Assembly (NCBI GenBank): GCA_014762645.1
Contig: JABURP010000126.1
Coordinates: 1-32,946 of the forward strand
DNA length: 32,946 nucleotides
Direction of reading: 5' to 3'
Origin: Crocinitomicaceae bacterium
GTDB taxonomy: Bacteria > Bacteroidota > Bacteroidia > Flavobacteriales_D > Crocinitomicaceae
Shown piece after piece: positions 7,038 to 14,493 of this stretch. The first letter of the stretch is position 1; each line of letters opens with the position of its first letter. The notes under the pieces are model-generated. The model was not told where the DNA came from. It saw only the letters and a program-made list of their open reading frames with translations, and searched no databases. A program made the position numbers and the translations under genes.

Positions 7038-9462
7038 AATTAACAGTATTACCATCAAAGGTATTAGAGGGGCAAAAAACAGCTTAGAACTACCTCTAAA
7101 TGGTAAATCAATTGTCCTTTATGGCGATAACGGTACTGGAAAAAGTAGTATTTCAGATGCTCTTGAGTGGTTTTATACAAATCGTGTATCGCATTTATCC
7201 AGTAACAGTGAAATAGACTTAAAAGATGCTTTAAGAAATTCAACTCTTGATAAAGATGAAGTTTCGGAAATTAAGATGTCATTCGTTAAAGAAACCAGTC
7301 TTGATTGCTCTAAAACCCTCTTCAATAAAAGAGATAATCTAACCACCGATTTTTCCAACACAACTGATGATTTTAAAAAATATTTAGAACTATCAAAGGA
7401 AGAAAACCTTATGTTGCGTTACCAATTCCTTACTGACTTTATTGACAACACAAAAAGTGACAAACTAAAGTACTTATCAGATATAATTGGCTTCTCGGAG
7501 GTAACTAAGAAAAAGGAAGTTCTCAAAAAAAGTTACAATTCCATAAAAACGGAAATCAAAAATCAAAATTTTGAAGCTCAAACAAGAATTCAAAAGGAAA
7601 CTCTTATTGAGAAGCTAGGTGCTGCGATCAGCCAAGAAGAAAATTTATTTGAAAAGATAAATGAAAAAATCAAACCCTTGAAAACAGGAATTGAGGTTAA
7701 GAAATTGGAGGATGTTGATAAAGTTCTAATACACTTAAAAAACGCAACAAATAACAAACTTAATAAGGAATTAGCTTTTTTAGAGAAAGCAAACACCGTC
7801 TTGGAGACGCTTAAATCAGAGATTGAATTTATTGATTCGGAATACACTACATATTTTGATGAATTTGAACTAATTGCAAATGATGTTGAAAGCATCATGC
7901 AAACCTTTTTAAGTGAATTATTAATAGCTGGTGATACCGTTTTAGCAAAAAAGTATCACAAGAATGATAGTTGTCCACTTTGCTTACAACCCAAAAGCAT
8001 TGAAGAACTTCGTGTAGAAATTGCAAGTAGATTAAAAGAAGTTGAAGAATCTTCCAAGAAAAAGGCATCATTTGACAAAGCAAAAGAATTATTGAAATCA
8101 ATAACCATTGAGCGAATAAAACGTCTGGAAACAATTCTTTCAGAACCACAAATTGAAGTTGTTGAAAGTAAACTGATCAAGAAAGGGGTTGCGGCTTTGA
8201 AAGAAAGAATCAATGAATATCAAAAAGCTAGTATAGAGCGAGTAACTTCAGGCAACAAAATTCCGAAATCGGAAGCACTTAAACTTTTGGATTCGGATTT
8301 TGAATTTCAAACTGGACTAACTTCAAGAATAAAGCAAATACAGGACATTTTTAAAAAAGATAATTCCGCAGTTCTATACTCAAATATCTCAGCCTCAAAA
8401 GATGCTTTTCTAAAGATAAAACTGTTTGAAAAGCAAAAGGCAAAACTGGAAAAGCAGCGTAAGACTTTAGAAATTATCTATAATGAATTTGTTAAAGTTC
8501 AAAAAGAAGGACTTGAAAATTTCATTACCAATTTCTCAGACAAAATCAACGAATATTATCAATACATGAATCCTGACGAGCCTTTTCAGGAAATAAAAAT
8601 TGTAACCATTGGTGATGAGGATGAATTAAGCGGAATTACCATTGAGTACAAGTACAACGGAAATTGGGTTTCACCGCCACAAAAGTATTTTAGTGAATCT
8701 CATTTGAACTGTTTTGGGTTGTCTTTCTTTTTAGCATCTGTGAACGCCTTTAATAATAAGAATGAGTTTATTGTTTTGGATGATGTTATTTCAAGTTTTG
8801 ATTCCAATCACAGGAAAAAATTTGCTGAATTGATTTTTGAGAAATTTTCAAAATATCAGGTTCTACTACTTACGCACGAAGAAGATTGGTTCACAAATTT
8901 TGTAAGTCCTCTAGCAAAAAATAAAGGATGGCTCATAAATGAGATTAAGTGGACAGAGGATAAAGGAACTCATTTTGATGAAGAACCGCATGAACTCAAG
9001 GAAAGAATTGAAATGAACCTTGCTGCTAGTAAGATTGATGATTTAGGTAATCCAATTCGTAAATATTTAGAACATTCACTGAAAGCAATAGCTTTCCACA
9101 TAGAAGCAAAATTGACTTTTCAGTATAACAATACCAACGAACATAGGATGCCTTACGAATTGCTAACTCGGATTAAATCTGAGATTAAAGAACATAGTCC
9201 TGAATTAAAAAGTCAGTTTCCATTAATAGACAAAATTCTTGTTTCTCCAATCTTAAATAATTTATCTCACGCAAGCACATTTAATTCCAAAATTGGTGAC
9301 TTAAAGGCTTTTTGGTCTGATATAAAGGAATTAGAAAAAATATTTATTTGCCATCATGTAGGCTGTAAAAAGCCAGATGTTTCTTTGAAGAATTATGATA
9401 ATGTAGCTAAGAAAATAAGGTGTGGTGGTTGTGGTGAAACAAAGTATGAATGGAGGAAATAG
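7021..9462 (+). CDS. SMC/RecF-like ATPase with CPLC zinc hook and C-terminal zinc ribbon (RloC-like architecture)
   Basis: The start at 7021 (MAIKTKINSITIKGIRG) is preferred over ATG 6991 because the family begins with this strand just before the P-loop. From 7021 the protein has 813 residues. Walker A is GDNGTGKSS (35-43). Long coiled-coil-like segments flank a CPLC motif (318-321) that resembles the Rad50 zinc hook. The FIVLDD Walker B (D587, D588) and SSFDSNHRK follow, then LLLTHEEDW. The C-terminal region has R717, E721 and H750, and ends in a likely zinc ribbon (C777, C782, C801, C804). Size and order resemble RloC, a tRNA-cleaving ATPase linked to restriction loci, but the C-terminal effector is not proven. 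It probably senses DNA ends or restriction failure. Other defence ATPases with the same core are possible. Confidence 0.75.
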   Translation: MAIKTKINSITIKGIRGAKNSLELPLNGKSIVLYGDNGTGKSSISDALEWFYTNRVSHLSSNSEIDLKDALRNSTLDKDEVSEIKMSFVKETSLDCSKTLFNKRDNLTTDFSNTTDDFKKYLELSKEENLMLRYQFLTDFIDNTKSDKLKYLSDIIGFSEVTKKKEVLKKSYNSIKTEIKNQNFEAQTRIQKETLIEKLGAAISQEENLFEKINEKIKPLKTGIEVKKLEDVDKVLIHLKNATNNKLNKELAFLEKANTVLETLKSEIEFIDSEYTTYFDEFELIANDVESIMQTFLSELLIAGDTVLAKKYHKNDSCPLCLQPKSIEELRVEIASRLKEVEESSKKKASFDKAKELLKSITIERIKRLETILSEPQIEVVESKLIKKGVAALKERINEYQKASIERVTSGNKIPKSEALKLLDSDFEFQTGLTSRIKQIQDIFKKDNSAVLYSNISASKDAFLKIKLFEKQKAKLEKQRKTLEIIYNEFVKVQKEGLENFITNFSDKINEYYQYMNPDEPFQEIKIVTIGDEDELSGITIEYKYNGNWVSPPQKYFSESHLNCFGLSFFLASVNAFNNKNEFIVLDDVISSFDSNHRKKFAELIFEKFSKYQVLLLTHEEDWFTNFVSPLAKNKGWLINEIKWTEDKGTHFDEEPHELKERIEMNLAASKIDDLGNPIRKYLEHSLKAIAFHIEAKLTFQYNNTNEHRMPYELLTRIKSEIKEHSPELKSQFPLIDKILVSPILNNLSHASTFNSKIGDLKAFWSDIKELEKIFICHHVGCKKPDVSLKNYDNVAKKIRCGGCGETKYEWRK

Positions 9463-9579
9463 TCAATTTGGATAAATCATCCTCCGCTGAATGCATTTAC
9501 TATTAAGTAATGTGAGGTTAAGAAGTGATAATGGAAAAGGCGCAGAATTTAGGAAGAATAGAGGGTAAAAACGGTCATC

Positions 9580-11265
9580 ATGAAATATAAGAAATTTGTT
9601 ATAAAGAACTACAAAGGGATTACAGACGAAATAGTTATAAACCTTGAAAAGAATTCTCTAATCCCAATAATTGGAATTAATGAGAGTGGTAAAACAACAA
9701 TTCTTCAAGCAATTTTTGCTTTTGATAAAGTAAACGACCACTTAAATAACGGGTCGCACTTAAGGGATACAAAGAACTTATACTCTGTTAAAGGTAAAGC
9801 CCCCAAGGTGACTGCAATTATCCATATTGTACAAGAAGAATATGACAAGATTCTGAAATCAATGATTTCTAATCAGCACTTTTCAGAACACAAATTTCAC
9901 CTGGAAAAGTATAAAGACTTTCAAATTGAAAACAAGACCTTGGAAATAACCCGAAACTTCCACACTTCTGGTTATGAGATTTTGGACGAATTCTTTAATG
10001 ACAGAAGATTAAACAACATCTTGAGTTATCAGATCGTCAAAAAGATGCCTTATATATTCTATTTTGATGACTTCAGAGATTCAATTGATGATACTATCAA
10101 AATTGAAAAAACAGAAGATGGTACAGTGCCAAGTTGGTTATCGATTATTGAAGAATTATTTAAGCAAACTGATGATGGATATTCAGTCTTTGACTTAAAA
10201 AATCATGAGGACAGAGCAAAAAGAACTGTACTCTCAAAAGTAAAGAAGAAATTAAACAAAACCCTTACTAAAGAATGGCAAAACTTTCGTTTGGACGAGG
10301 TTGATGCACTTAATATTGATATTCGCCACATAGAAGAAGGAGGAAATGAATACATCAAGCTTGAGGTTATAGAGACGGATAGTAATGATGATGAACATTT
10401 TTTCTATATAAGAGACAGGAGTAAGGGCTTTTACTGGTTCTTTAATTTTGTAATGAAATTAGAATTCAACCCTAAAAGTATCGGTCCAGAAGAGAACAAT
10501 TCGATCTATTTGTTGGACGAACCTGGTTCTTATCTTCATGCTTCTGCACAAAGTAAACTTGCAAAAAAATTGAGACAATTATCAAAGGCTAATAAAGTAA
10601 TTTACTGTACTCATTCTCATTACTTACTAAACCCTGATATTATACCTATTTCGAGTATTCGGATCGCAGAAAAAAACAAAGATGGTCAAGTAAGACTATT
10701 ATCTATTAATGATTATAAAGGAGATATTAGAGATAGGAAATCTGCATTTCAACCCATCCTTGATTCGCTTCAAATTAACCCAATGATTATTGATTTATCT
10801 GAAGATCAAATTTTGATAACCGAGGGTATATATGATTACTATTGTTTTGAATTATTCAAAGGCAATAATACTTTCAAAGTATTACCCGGCGTAGGAGCAG
10901 ATTCGTTAAGGTTTTATATTTCATTTATGATACTTGGTCAAAAGGATTACCGTGTTCTATGGGATAATGATGATGAAGGTAGAAAAGCAAAGAAAAAAGC
11001 AACTGATTTTTTTGGTGAACTCGAAGCTGAAAATTTTTCTTTACTGAGTAAAAATAAAGGAAATACAATTCTTCAAGACATGTTTGACGGAGGAGAATTA
11101 AAAATGCTTAAAGATGAATTAGGGATTACAACCAAAACATCCTTTGAAAAAGTAATTCTTGCTTTATACTTCTATGAAAAGAAAGATGAGATCATCAGTA
11201 AAATGCCTAAGTCACAATTGAACTTTGAAGAAATTTTTAAAGAATTGGATTTTTCCGAAAAGTAA
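9580..11265 (+). CDS. OLD-family ATPase with TOPRIM nuclease domain
   Basis: This 561-residue protein has the two-part plan of overcoming-lysogenisation-defect (OLD) nucleases. The N-terminal ABC-type ATPase has Walker A GINESGKT (32-39), Walker B IYLLDEPGS (D313, E314), and a histidine switch in YCTHSHYLL. The C-terminal TOPRIM domain has ILITEGIYD (E415) and VLWDNDDEGR (D462, D464), the acidic triad that binds metal for DNA cleavage. Length and a single gene fit class 1 OLD; no UvrD-like helicase gene is next to it, so it is not a standard Gabija pair. It follows the zinc-hook ATPase after a 117-bp gap, so it may have its own promoter. It is the last island gene before the tRNA fragment. 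A role in phage defence is inferred from the family and context. Confidence 0.85.
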   Translation: MKYKKFVIKNYKGITDEIVINLEKNSLIPIIGINESGKTTILQAIFAFDKVNDHLNNGSHLRDTKNLYSVKGKAPKVTAIIHIVQEEYDKILKSMISNQHFSEHKFHLEKYKDFQIENKTLEITRNFHTSGYEILDEFFNDRRLNNILSYQIVKKMPYIFYFDDFRDSIDDTIKIEKTEDGTVPSWLSIIEELFKQTDDGYSVFDLKNHEDRAKRTVLSKVKKKLNKTLTKEWQNFRLDEVDALNIDIRHIEEGGNEYIKLEVIETDSNDDEHFFYIRDRSKGFYWFFNFVMKLEFNPKSIGPEENNSIYLLDEPGSYLHASAQSKLAKKLRQLSKANKVIYCTHSHYLLNPDIIPISSIRIAEKNKDGQVRLLSINDYKGDIRDRKSAFQPILDSLQINPMIIDLSEDQILITEGIYDYYCFELFKGNNTFKVLPGVGADSLRFYISFMILGQKDYRVLWDNDDEGRKAKKKATDFFGELEAENFSLLSKNKGNTILQDMFDGGELKMLKDELGITTKTSFEKVILALYFYEKKDEIISKMPKSQLNFEEIFKELDFSEK

Positions 11266-11274
11266 TAAAATTCC

Positions 11275-11316
11275 GGGTAACAAATTCAGGTAACAAAATG
11301 CTCACTTTTGTTACCC
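11275..11316. repeat. GGTAACAAA direct and inverted repeats at the island border
   Basis: GGGTAACAAA (11275-11284) is repeated as AGGTAACAAAA (11288-11298) and appears inverted as TTTTGTTACCC (11306-11316). The second and third copies form a 10-bp perfect stem with a 7-base loop. They lie just after the OLD gene and about 60 bp before the tRNA fragment, a position where integrases and excisionases bind arm sites. The hairpin could also stop transcription of the OLD gene, although no proper T run follows. Confidence 0.55.
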
Positions 11317-11373
11317 AAATGTCAAAATTTGATTTTTCAAACCCTTGCAAACATTGGTTTTACGTTTCGACCT

Positions 11374-11420
11374 TCAGGCTCATAACCCGAAGGTCGTTGG
11401 TTCGAATCCAGCCCCCGCTA
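11374..11420 (+). pseudogene. 3' fragment of initiator tRNA-fMet (CAT), integration site remnant
   Basis: From the anticodon arm onward the sequence is tRNA: loop CTCATAA with anticodon CAT (11381-11383), CCCGA, variable AGGTC, T stem GTTGG, T loop TTCGAAT, CCAGC, then the acceptor strand CCCCGCT. The three C's of the anticodon stem and the block GGCTCATAACCCGAAGGTCG are those of initiator tRNA. One mismatch is present in the 5' stem (TCAGG opposite CCCGA). The D arm and 5' acceptor strand are absent upstream, so this is not a working tRNA gene. Such 3' pieces are left where an element recombined into a tRNA gene. An intact copy must exist elsewhere, since the host needs it. Confidence 0.8.
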
Positions 11421-11429
11421 CAAAGAAAA

Positions 11430-11457
11430 CCTCAGGTCAATGACCTGAGGTTTTTTA
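11430..11457 (+). terminator. Rho-independent terminator of the tRNA locus
   Basis: CCTCAGGTCA (11430-11439) and TGACCTGAGG (11441-11450) are perfect inverted repeats, followed at once by six T's. It starts about ten bases after the tRNA 3' end, which is where tRNA genes normally terminate. This places the chromosomal side of the tRNA to the right and the inserted island to the left. Confidence 0.85.
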
Positions 11458-11523
11458 TTTTAGACAAGACGAATTAAGCTTGCTTGAATGAGGATTGGAT
11501 GAAATAAAAAACTGAACGCAGTG

Positions 11524-11537
11524 AGGTTTTCTTTGTA
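11524..11537 (-). repeat. Inverted copy of the tRNA-flanking 14-mer
   Basis: AGGTTTTCTTTGTA is the exact reverse complement of TACAAAGAAAACCT found at 11419-11432 and 11601-11614. Beside it, AACGCAGTGAG occurs twice (near 11515 and 11569), so this short stretch has been rearranged repeatedly. Confidence 0.6.
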
Positions 11538-11585
11538 AAACACCCCCCATTACTGGACCATTGCCCGAACGCAGTGAGCGGCAAT

Positions 11586-11614
11586 GAATCCAGCCCCCGT
11601 TACAAAGAAAACCT
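11586..11614 (+). repeat. Second copy of the tRNA-fMet 3' tail (att-like)
   Basis: These 29 bases repeat 11404-11432 with a single change (C at 11418, T at 11600). They cover the end of the T loop, the acceptor strand and the first bases beyond the tRNA. No tRNA structure precedes them. A second partial tRNA tail in the same orientation, 182 bp further on, looks like an attachment-site relic of another integration or a failed excision. Confidence 0.7.
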
Positions 11615-11735
11615 ATGTTGGTGTTACATCCGATCTTATTGACCGGTTCAATTCTCGCAATAGATTGCTCAAAAGTAAACACTGGCACAGCCGCCACACC
11701 ATTCATGATGCAAAATAAGTTGTCGCAACCGATTT

Positions 11736-11774
11736 AAAACATCTGTTAAAAAAACTATATAAATCAGATGTTTT
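11736..11774. repeat. Inverted repeat upstream of the desaturase
   Basis: AAAACATCTG (11736-11745) and CAGATGTTTT (11765-11774) are perfect 10-bp inverted repeats separated by 19 bases. It may be a transcription terminator-like hairpin or a regulator site. The rest of 11615-11999 shows no gene and no other clear signal; the desaturase promoter must lie here. Confidence 0.4.
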
Positions 11775-11999
11775 AGCTAGAAATACCCGAATTCAGGGAT
11801 ATTATGCCGACCTTTGTAAGTGCTGCCCCACTGTAGTATGCTATTGACACCTGATCAATCATTGAATATCACCGACTTAATCGTGTAGGATATTGGGTCA
11901 ACAACTAAGTTATACAGCGATAATCTAGGGAGAGCTACAATCAAATCAAGGAATTTTTTTAGTCTGTCGGGATTATCCCATCATTATTAGAATCATTTT

Positions 12000-13088
12000 A
12001 TGAAAAAAATCTTGTTTAGAGGAGATGACCCCAGCGAATTGGAATTTTCCAGAGTGCTGAAGAAGCGCGTGCACAATTATTTTAAAGAAAATAACATTGG
12101 ATTACAGGGAAATATACGGATGTATGTAAAAACATTTATCCTCATGGGACTTTATATAGTTCCTTTTGTCTTGTTATTAACACTCTCAATGAATACCTGG
12201 ATGAATCTGGGACTGATCATGTTGATGGGCGTAGGAGCAGCCGGTGTTGGAATGTCTATCATGCATGACGCAGCTCACGGTGCGTACTCTTCAAAATCTG
12301 TCGTAAATAAAATTCTGTCCTCTTCTATTTTTTTGCTGGGAAGCAATAAGTTTAACTGGCACATACAGCACAATATCAATCATCACACTTTTACCAATAT
12401 TTACGAACGAGATCCGGATATTTCAACAAAAGCGGTCATTAGATTATGCGTTCACGCACCGATCAAAAAATATCATAAATTCCAGCAATACTATGCCTTT
12501 TTGCTTTACGGACTTATGACATTGGCCCGGTTGTTTGATGACATCCCTGTATTGCTTAAACACAATAAAGAAGGTATGACCAAAATGCTAAATCACAACC
12601 CCAAAAAAGAATTTCTGAAGTTGATCGCTATCAAGATTCTATATTTCTCAACCTTCATAGCGCTGCCATTGTGGCTCACTAATTTTACAATATGGGAAGT
12701 ATTAATTGGATTTACTATTATGCATTTAACCGCCGGCATAATCATGAGTACTGTTTTTCAAATGGCACACGTTGTTGAAGGTTCAAGTCAGTCTTTGCCG
12801 GATAAAGAAAATACAATCAGAGAAAATTGGGTAATTCACCAATTCCGTTCAACCGCCGATTTCGGAAGAAAAAAGAGTTTTTTAAGTTGGTACATTGGCG
12901 GCCTTGACTTTCAGATTGAACATCATTTATTTCCATATATCTGCCATGTACATTATTCAGCTATTGCTCCCTTAGTGAAACAAACAGCCGAAGAGTATGG
13001 ATTTAAATACAACTCCAAATTAAACTTCCCAAGTGCATTAAAATCCCACTTTATTAGTTTGAAAAAACTGGGTTCCAATACTCAGTAA
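12000..13088 (+). CDS. Membrane fatty-acid desaturase
   Basis: The 362-residue protein has the three histidine boxes of integral-membrane di-iron desaturases: H89-D-A-A-H93, H121-IQ-H124 with N-I-N-H128-H129, and Q305-I-E-H-H309. The QxxHH form of the last box is typical of acyl-CoA/acyl-lipid front-end or delta-type desaturases. Hydrophobic stretches around residues 42-85 and 215-255 give the membrane hairpins. It would introduce a double bond into membrane acyl chains using O2 and an electron donor (ferredoxin or cytochrome b5-like), probably for membrane fluidity. The regiospecificity cannot be read from sequence. It stands alone, flanked by the tRNA relics and a convergent small-gene cluster, and is probably a core chromosomal gene. 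Confidence 0.88.
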   Translation: MKKILFRGDDPSELEFSRVLKKRVHNYFKENNIGLQGNIRMYVKTFILMGLYIVPFVLLLTLSMNTWMNLGLIMLMGVGAAGVGMSIMHDAAHGAYSSKSVVNKILSSSIFLLGSNKFNWHIQHNINHHTFTNIYERDPDISTKAVIRLCVHAPIKKYHKFQQYYAFLLYGLMTLARLFDDIPVLLKHNKEGMTKMLNHNPKKEFLKLIAIKILYFSTFIALPLWLTNFTIWEVLIGFTIMHLTAGIIMSTVFQMAHVVEGSSQSLPDKENTIRENWVIHQFRSTADFGRKKSFLSWYIGGLDFQIEHHLFPYICHVHYSAIAPLVKQTAEEYGFKYNSKLNFPSALKSHFISLKKLGSNTQ

Positions 13089-13089
13089 T

Positions 13090-13125
13090 CTGAAAAGTCA
13101 GCAAAAAATCAGCTGATCCTTTCAG
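13090..13125. terminator. Imperfect hairpin between convergent genes
   Basis: CTGAAAAGTCAGC (13090-13102) and GCTGATCCTTTCAG (13112-13125) pair over about 13 bases with one bulge. It sits right after the desaturase stop and before the end of the leftward small-gene cluster, a usual place for a bidirectional terminator. No T run follows on either strand. Confidence 0.35.
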
Positions 13126-13142
13126 GTACTCAATAGCTGAAT

Positions 13143-13415
13143 TTAATAGAAAGGTATTTGCCATTCACTGATTAAATCATCTTCAAAAAACAGTATCTCT
13201 TTTTGTGTATTGTCCTTTTCTATAGCGCAGCTACAACATTTACCTGAGTAACTTACAACGGTCATTTTTTGGTGTGTATTATCTTTCGAAAAAACTTCTT
13301 CACCTATTGAGAACTTTCTAAGTCCTTCATCCTCTAATTTTCTAACTCTTCTCATAATTATGCTTGTTTGTGCTGGGTTCAAATCATTCAGTACTTTCCT
13401 GTTCGAGACGACCAA
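13143..13415 (-). CDS. Small DUF2158-like (YodC-type) protein
   Basis: The frame gives up to 90 residues; an internal ATG at 13355 (MRRVRKLEDEG) would give 70. The core, KFSIGEEVFSKDNTHQKMTV followed by a C-C-x-C cluster and an FFEDDLI end, follows the plan of small DUF2158/YodC-type beta proteins (F-x-x-G-D-x-V, M-T-V, cysteine, F...L). Their function is unknown. With the longer start the gene overlaps the upstream 75-residue ORF by 32 bp, so the shorter start may be the real one. It is the last gene of a three-gene leftward group that begins with an RRM protein. Family assignment is tentative. Confidence 0.6.
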   Translation of the reverse strand: MVVSNRKVLNDLNPAQTSIIMRRVRKLEDEGLRKFSIGEEVFSKDNTHQKMTVVSYSGKCCSCAIEKDNTQKEILFFEDDLISEWQIPFY

Positions 13416-13611
13416 TCATGGCAGTAATCTCTTTTTTCGGAGCATTTGCCAGAGACAATAGATAGTACTTCAAATCAAGACGGCAATAACAGTCTTTAAA
13501 ATTCAAACGGTTTGACGCTTTGCCTATGTATTTACTGCAACGATATTTGCCACCTGTTTCATGAACAGAAATTGTCATATCCGGGTAGTTTAACCATCCT
13601 TTTAATTTCAT
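13384..13611 (-). CDS. Hypothetical 75-residue protein
   Basis: No family is recognised. The protein has no membrane segment or signal peptide, is rich in Tyr, Lys and Cys (KYRCSKYIGK, FKDCYCRLDLKYYLLSLA) and ends in a charged helix. Its start overlaps the stop of the RRM gene as ATGA, and its end overlaps the DUF2158-like frame, so it is probably translated with them. The two short cysteine clusters could bind metal; that is speculative. Confidence 0.55.
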   Translation of the reverse strand: MKLKGWLNYPDMTISVHETGGKYRCSKYIGKASNRLNFKDCYCRLDLKYYLLSLANAPKKEITAMIGRLEQESTE

Positions 13612-13871
13612 ATTTGACCCGTTTTTTTATTCAGAATTATAGCGGGCGAAACAGAAATAACACATTTTTTCAGCGTTGAACGATTCAGGTTTAAAATGGC
13701 ATTTAATGCTTGTAGTTCGTTCTCCATTTCTACATAACCAAAGTTTCCTGTAAGACCAGGTTTGGTGGCCGCCGCAAGAACTACTGAGCTTACCTCTCCG
13801 AATTTTTTAAAGATTCTAACCAGTTTTCGCTCTGATATCCCGGGGTGTATGTTTGTAATGTATATGGTCAT
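13608..13871 (-). CDS. RRM-domain RNA-binding protein
   Basis: The start at 13871 (MTIYITNIHPGISERKL) is chosen because RRM proteins begin directly with the RNP-2 strand; an upstream ATG at 13910 would add 13 unrelated residues. The 87 residues form one RNA recognition motif. RNP-2 is IYITNI (3-8) and RNP-1-like GNFGYVEM (42-49) carries aromatic F44 and Y46. The helix ERKLVRIFKKFGEV and NELQALNAILNLN complete the fold. Such small bacterial RRM proteins bind single-stranded RNA and are often cold- or stress-linked. It heads a three-gene overlapping group. The tail after residue 75 is short and lacks the usual glycine-rich extension. Confidence 0.8.
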   Translation of the reverse strand: MTIYITNIHPGISERKLVRIFKKFGEVSSVVLAAATKPGLTGNFGYVEMENELQALNAILNLNRSTLKKCVISVSPAIILNKKTGQI

Positions 13872-14493
13872 AAAAATAATGTGCTTCACTGTTGATACCC
13901 ATACTTGCAATGTATATGCAACTAATGGGTATTTAACTCCACTTTTATCTCGCTTTATTTCAGAAAATGAAAACTGAAAATCTCAGATTTGATGTGATCC
14001 AGGTCTGAATTGACCCATTTTCAAGAAATTGAATTCTTTATTAGAAAAAGTAGCTGTACTACTTATCTCAAATCTAGTCGTCGAAGTTACAACATACGCT
14101 TGCATAAAACAAAGAATACGGTTGAAATGATTGCTGGATGATCTTTAAGAATGGATTAATACGAATGACATTTAGGGAAGTAAAATTTTGATCTCAATTC
14201 AAGCTCTCCAGCTTAACGTATATTAGTTCATCTTATTTAATAAATCGGATAAAGTCAAAGTTGAAGATAGAGAAATGTTAAAAGATATTGATCTGTTTAA
14301 AAGGTACGAGGAGCGAAGGCCGTCTATCAAAATTTCTGGAAAGTTACTCGGAAATAAATTGATTTGCCCTTGTGCATGGCTCTAGTGGCCACGAGCAGAC
14401 AATAAATGAATTTACATTTTAAGTCTAAAATTTAATCTGCTTTGATTATAATATCACGGGCTCTCCATTCCTCTAGTTAAGTTGATAATCAAG
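13872..14493. other. Non-coding stretch between two leftward gene groups
   Basis: No supported gene is present in this 620-bp stretch. It must contain the promoter of the RRM group (right side of 13871) and the end of the secretion operon transcript. A 36-codon frame at 14275-14385 (MLKDIDLFKRYEERRPSIKI...) has no recognised similarity and no coupling, so it is not called. No strong terminator with a T run was found after the last secretion gene. Confidence 0.5.

Noticed and set aside
9531-9590. Nineteen-residue ORF before the OLD gene
   Set aside because: Very short, overlaps the OLD start and has no ribosome site; treated as chance.
9580-11265. Gabija system (GajA)
   Set aside because: The protein has the ATPase-TOPRIM plan, but no UvrD-like GajB helicase gene lies on either side. 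A stand-alone OLD protein fits better.
11341-11420. Functional tRNA-Met gene
   Set aside because: Only the sequence from the anticodon arm to the 3' end is tRNA-like. The upstream 40-50 bases contain no D arm and no acceptor strand to pair with CCCCGCT.
11455-11706. Leftward 83-residue ORF in the repeat region
   Set aside because: It runs through the tRNA-tail copies and the inverted 14-mer, has no domain, and its sequence is explained by repeats rather than by coding.
14275-14385. Small ORF of 36 residues in the spacer
   Set aside because: No similarity, no coupling to neighbours and no upstream signals; the frame is short enough to occur by chance.
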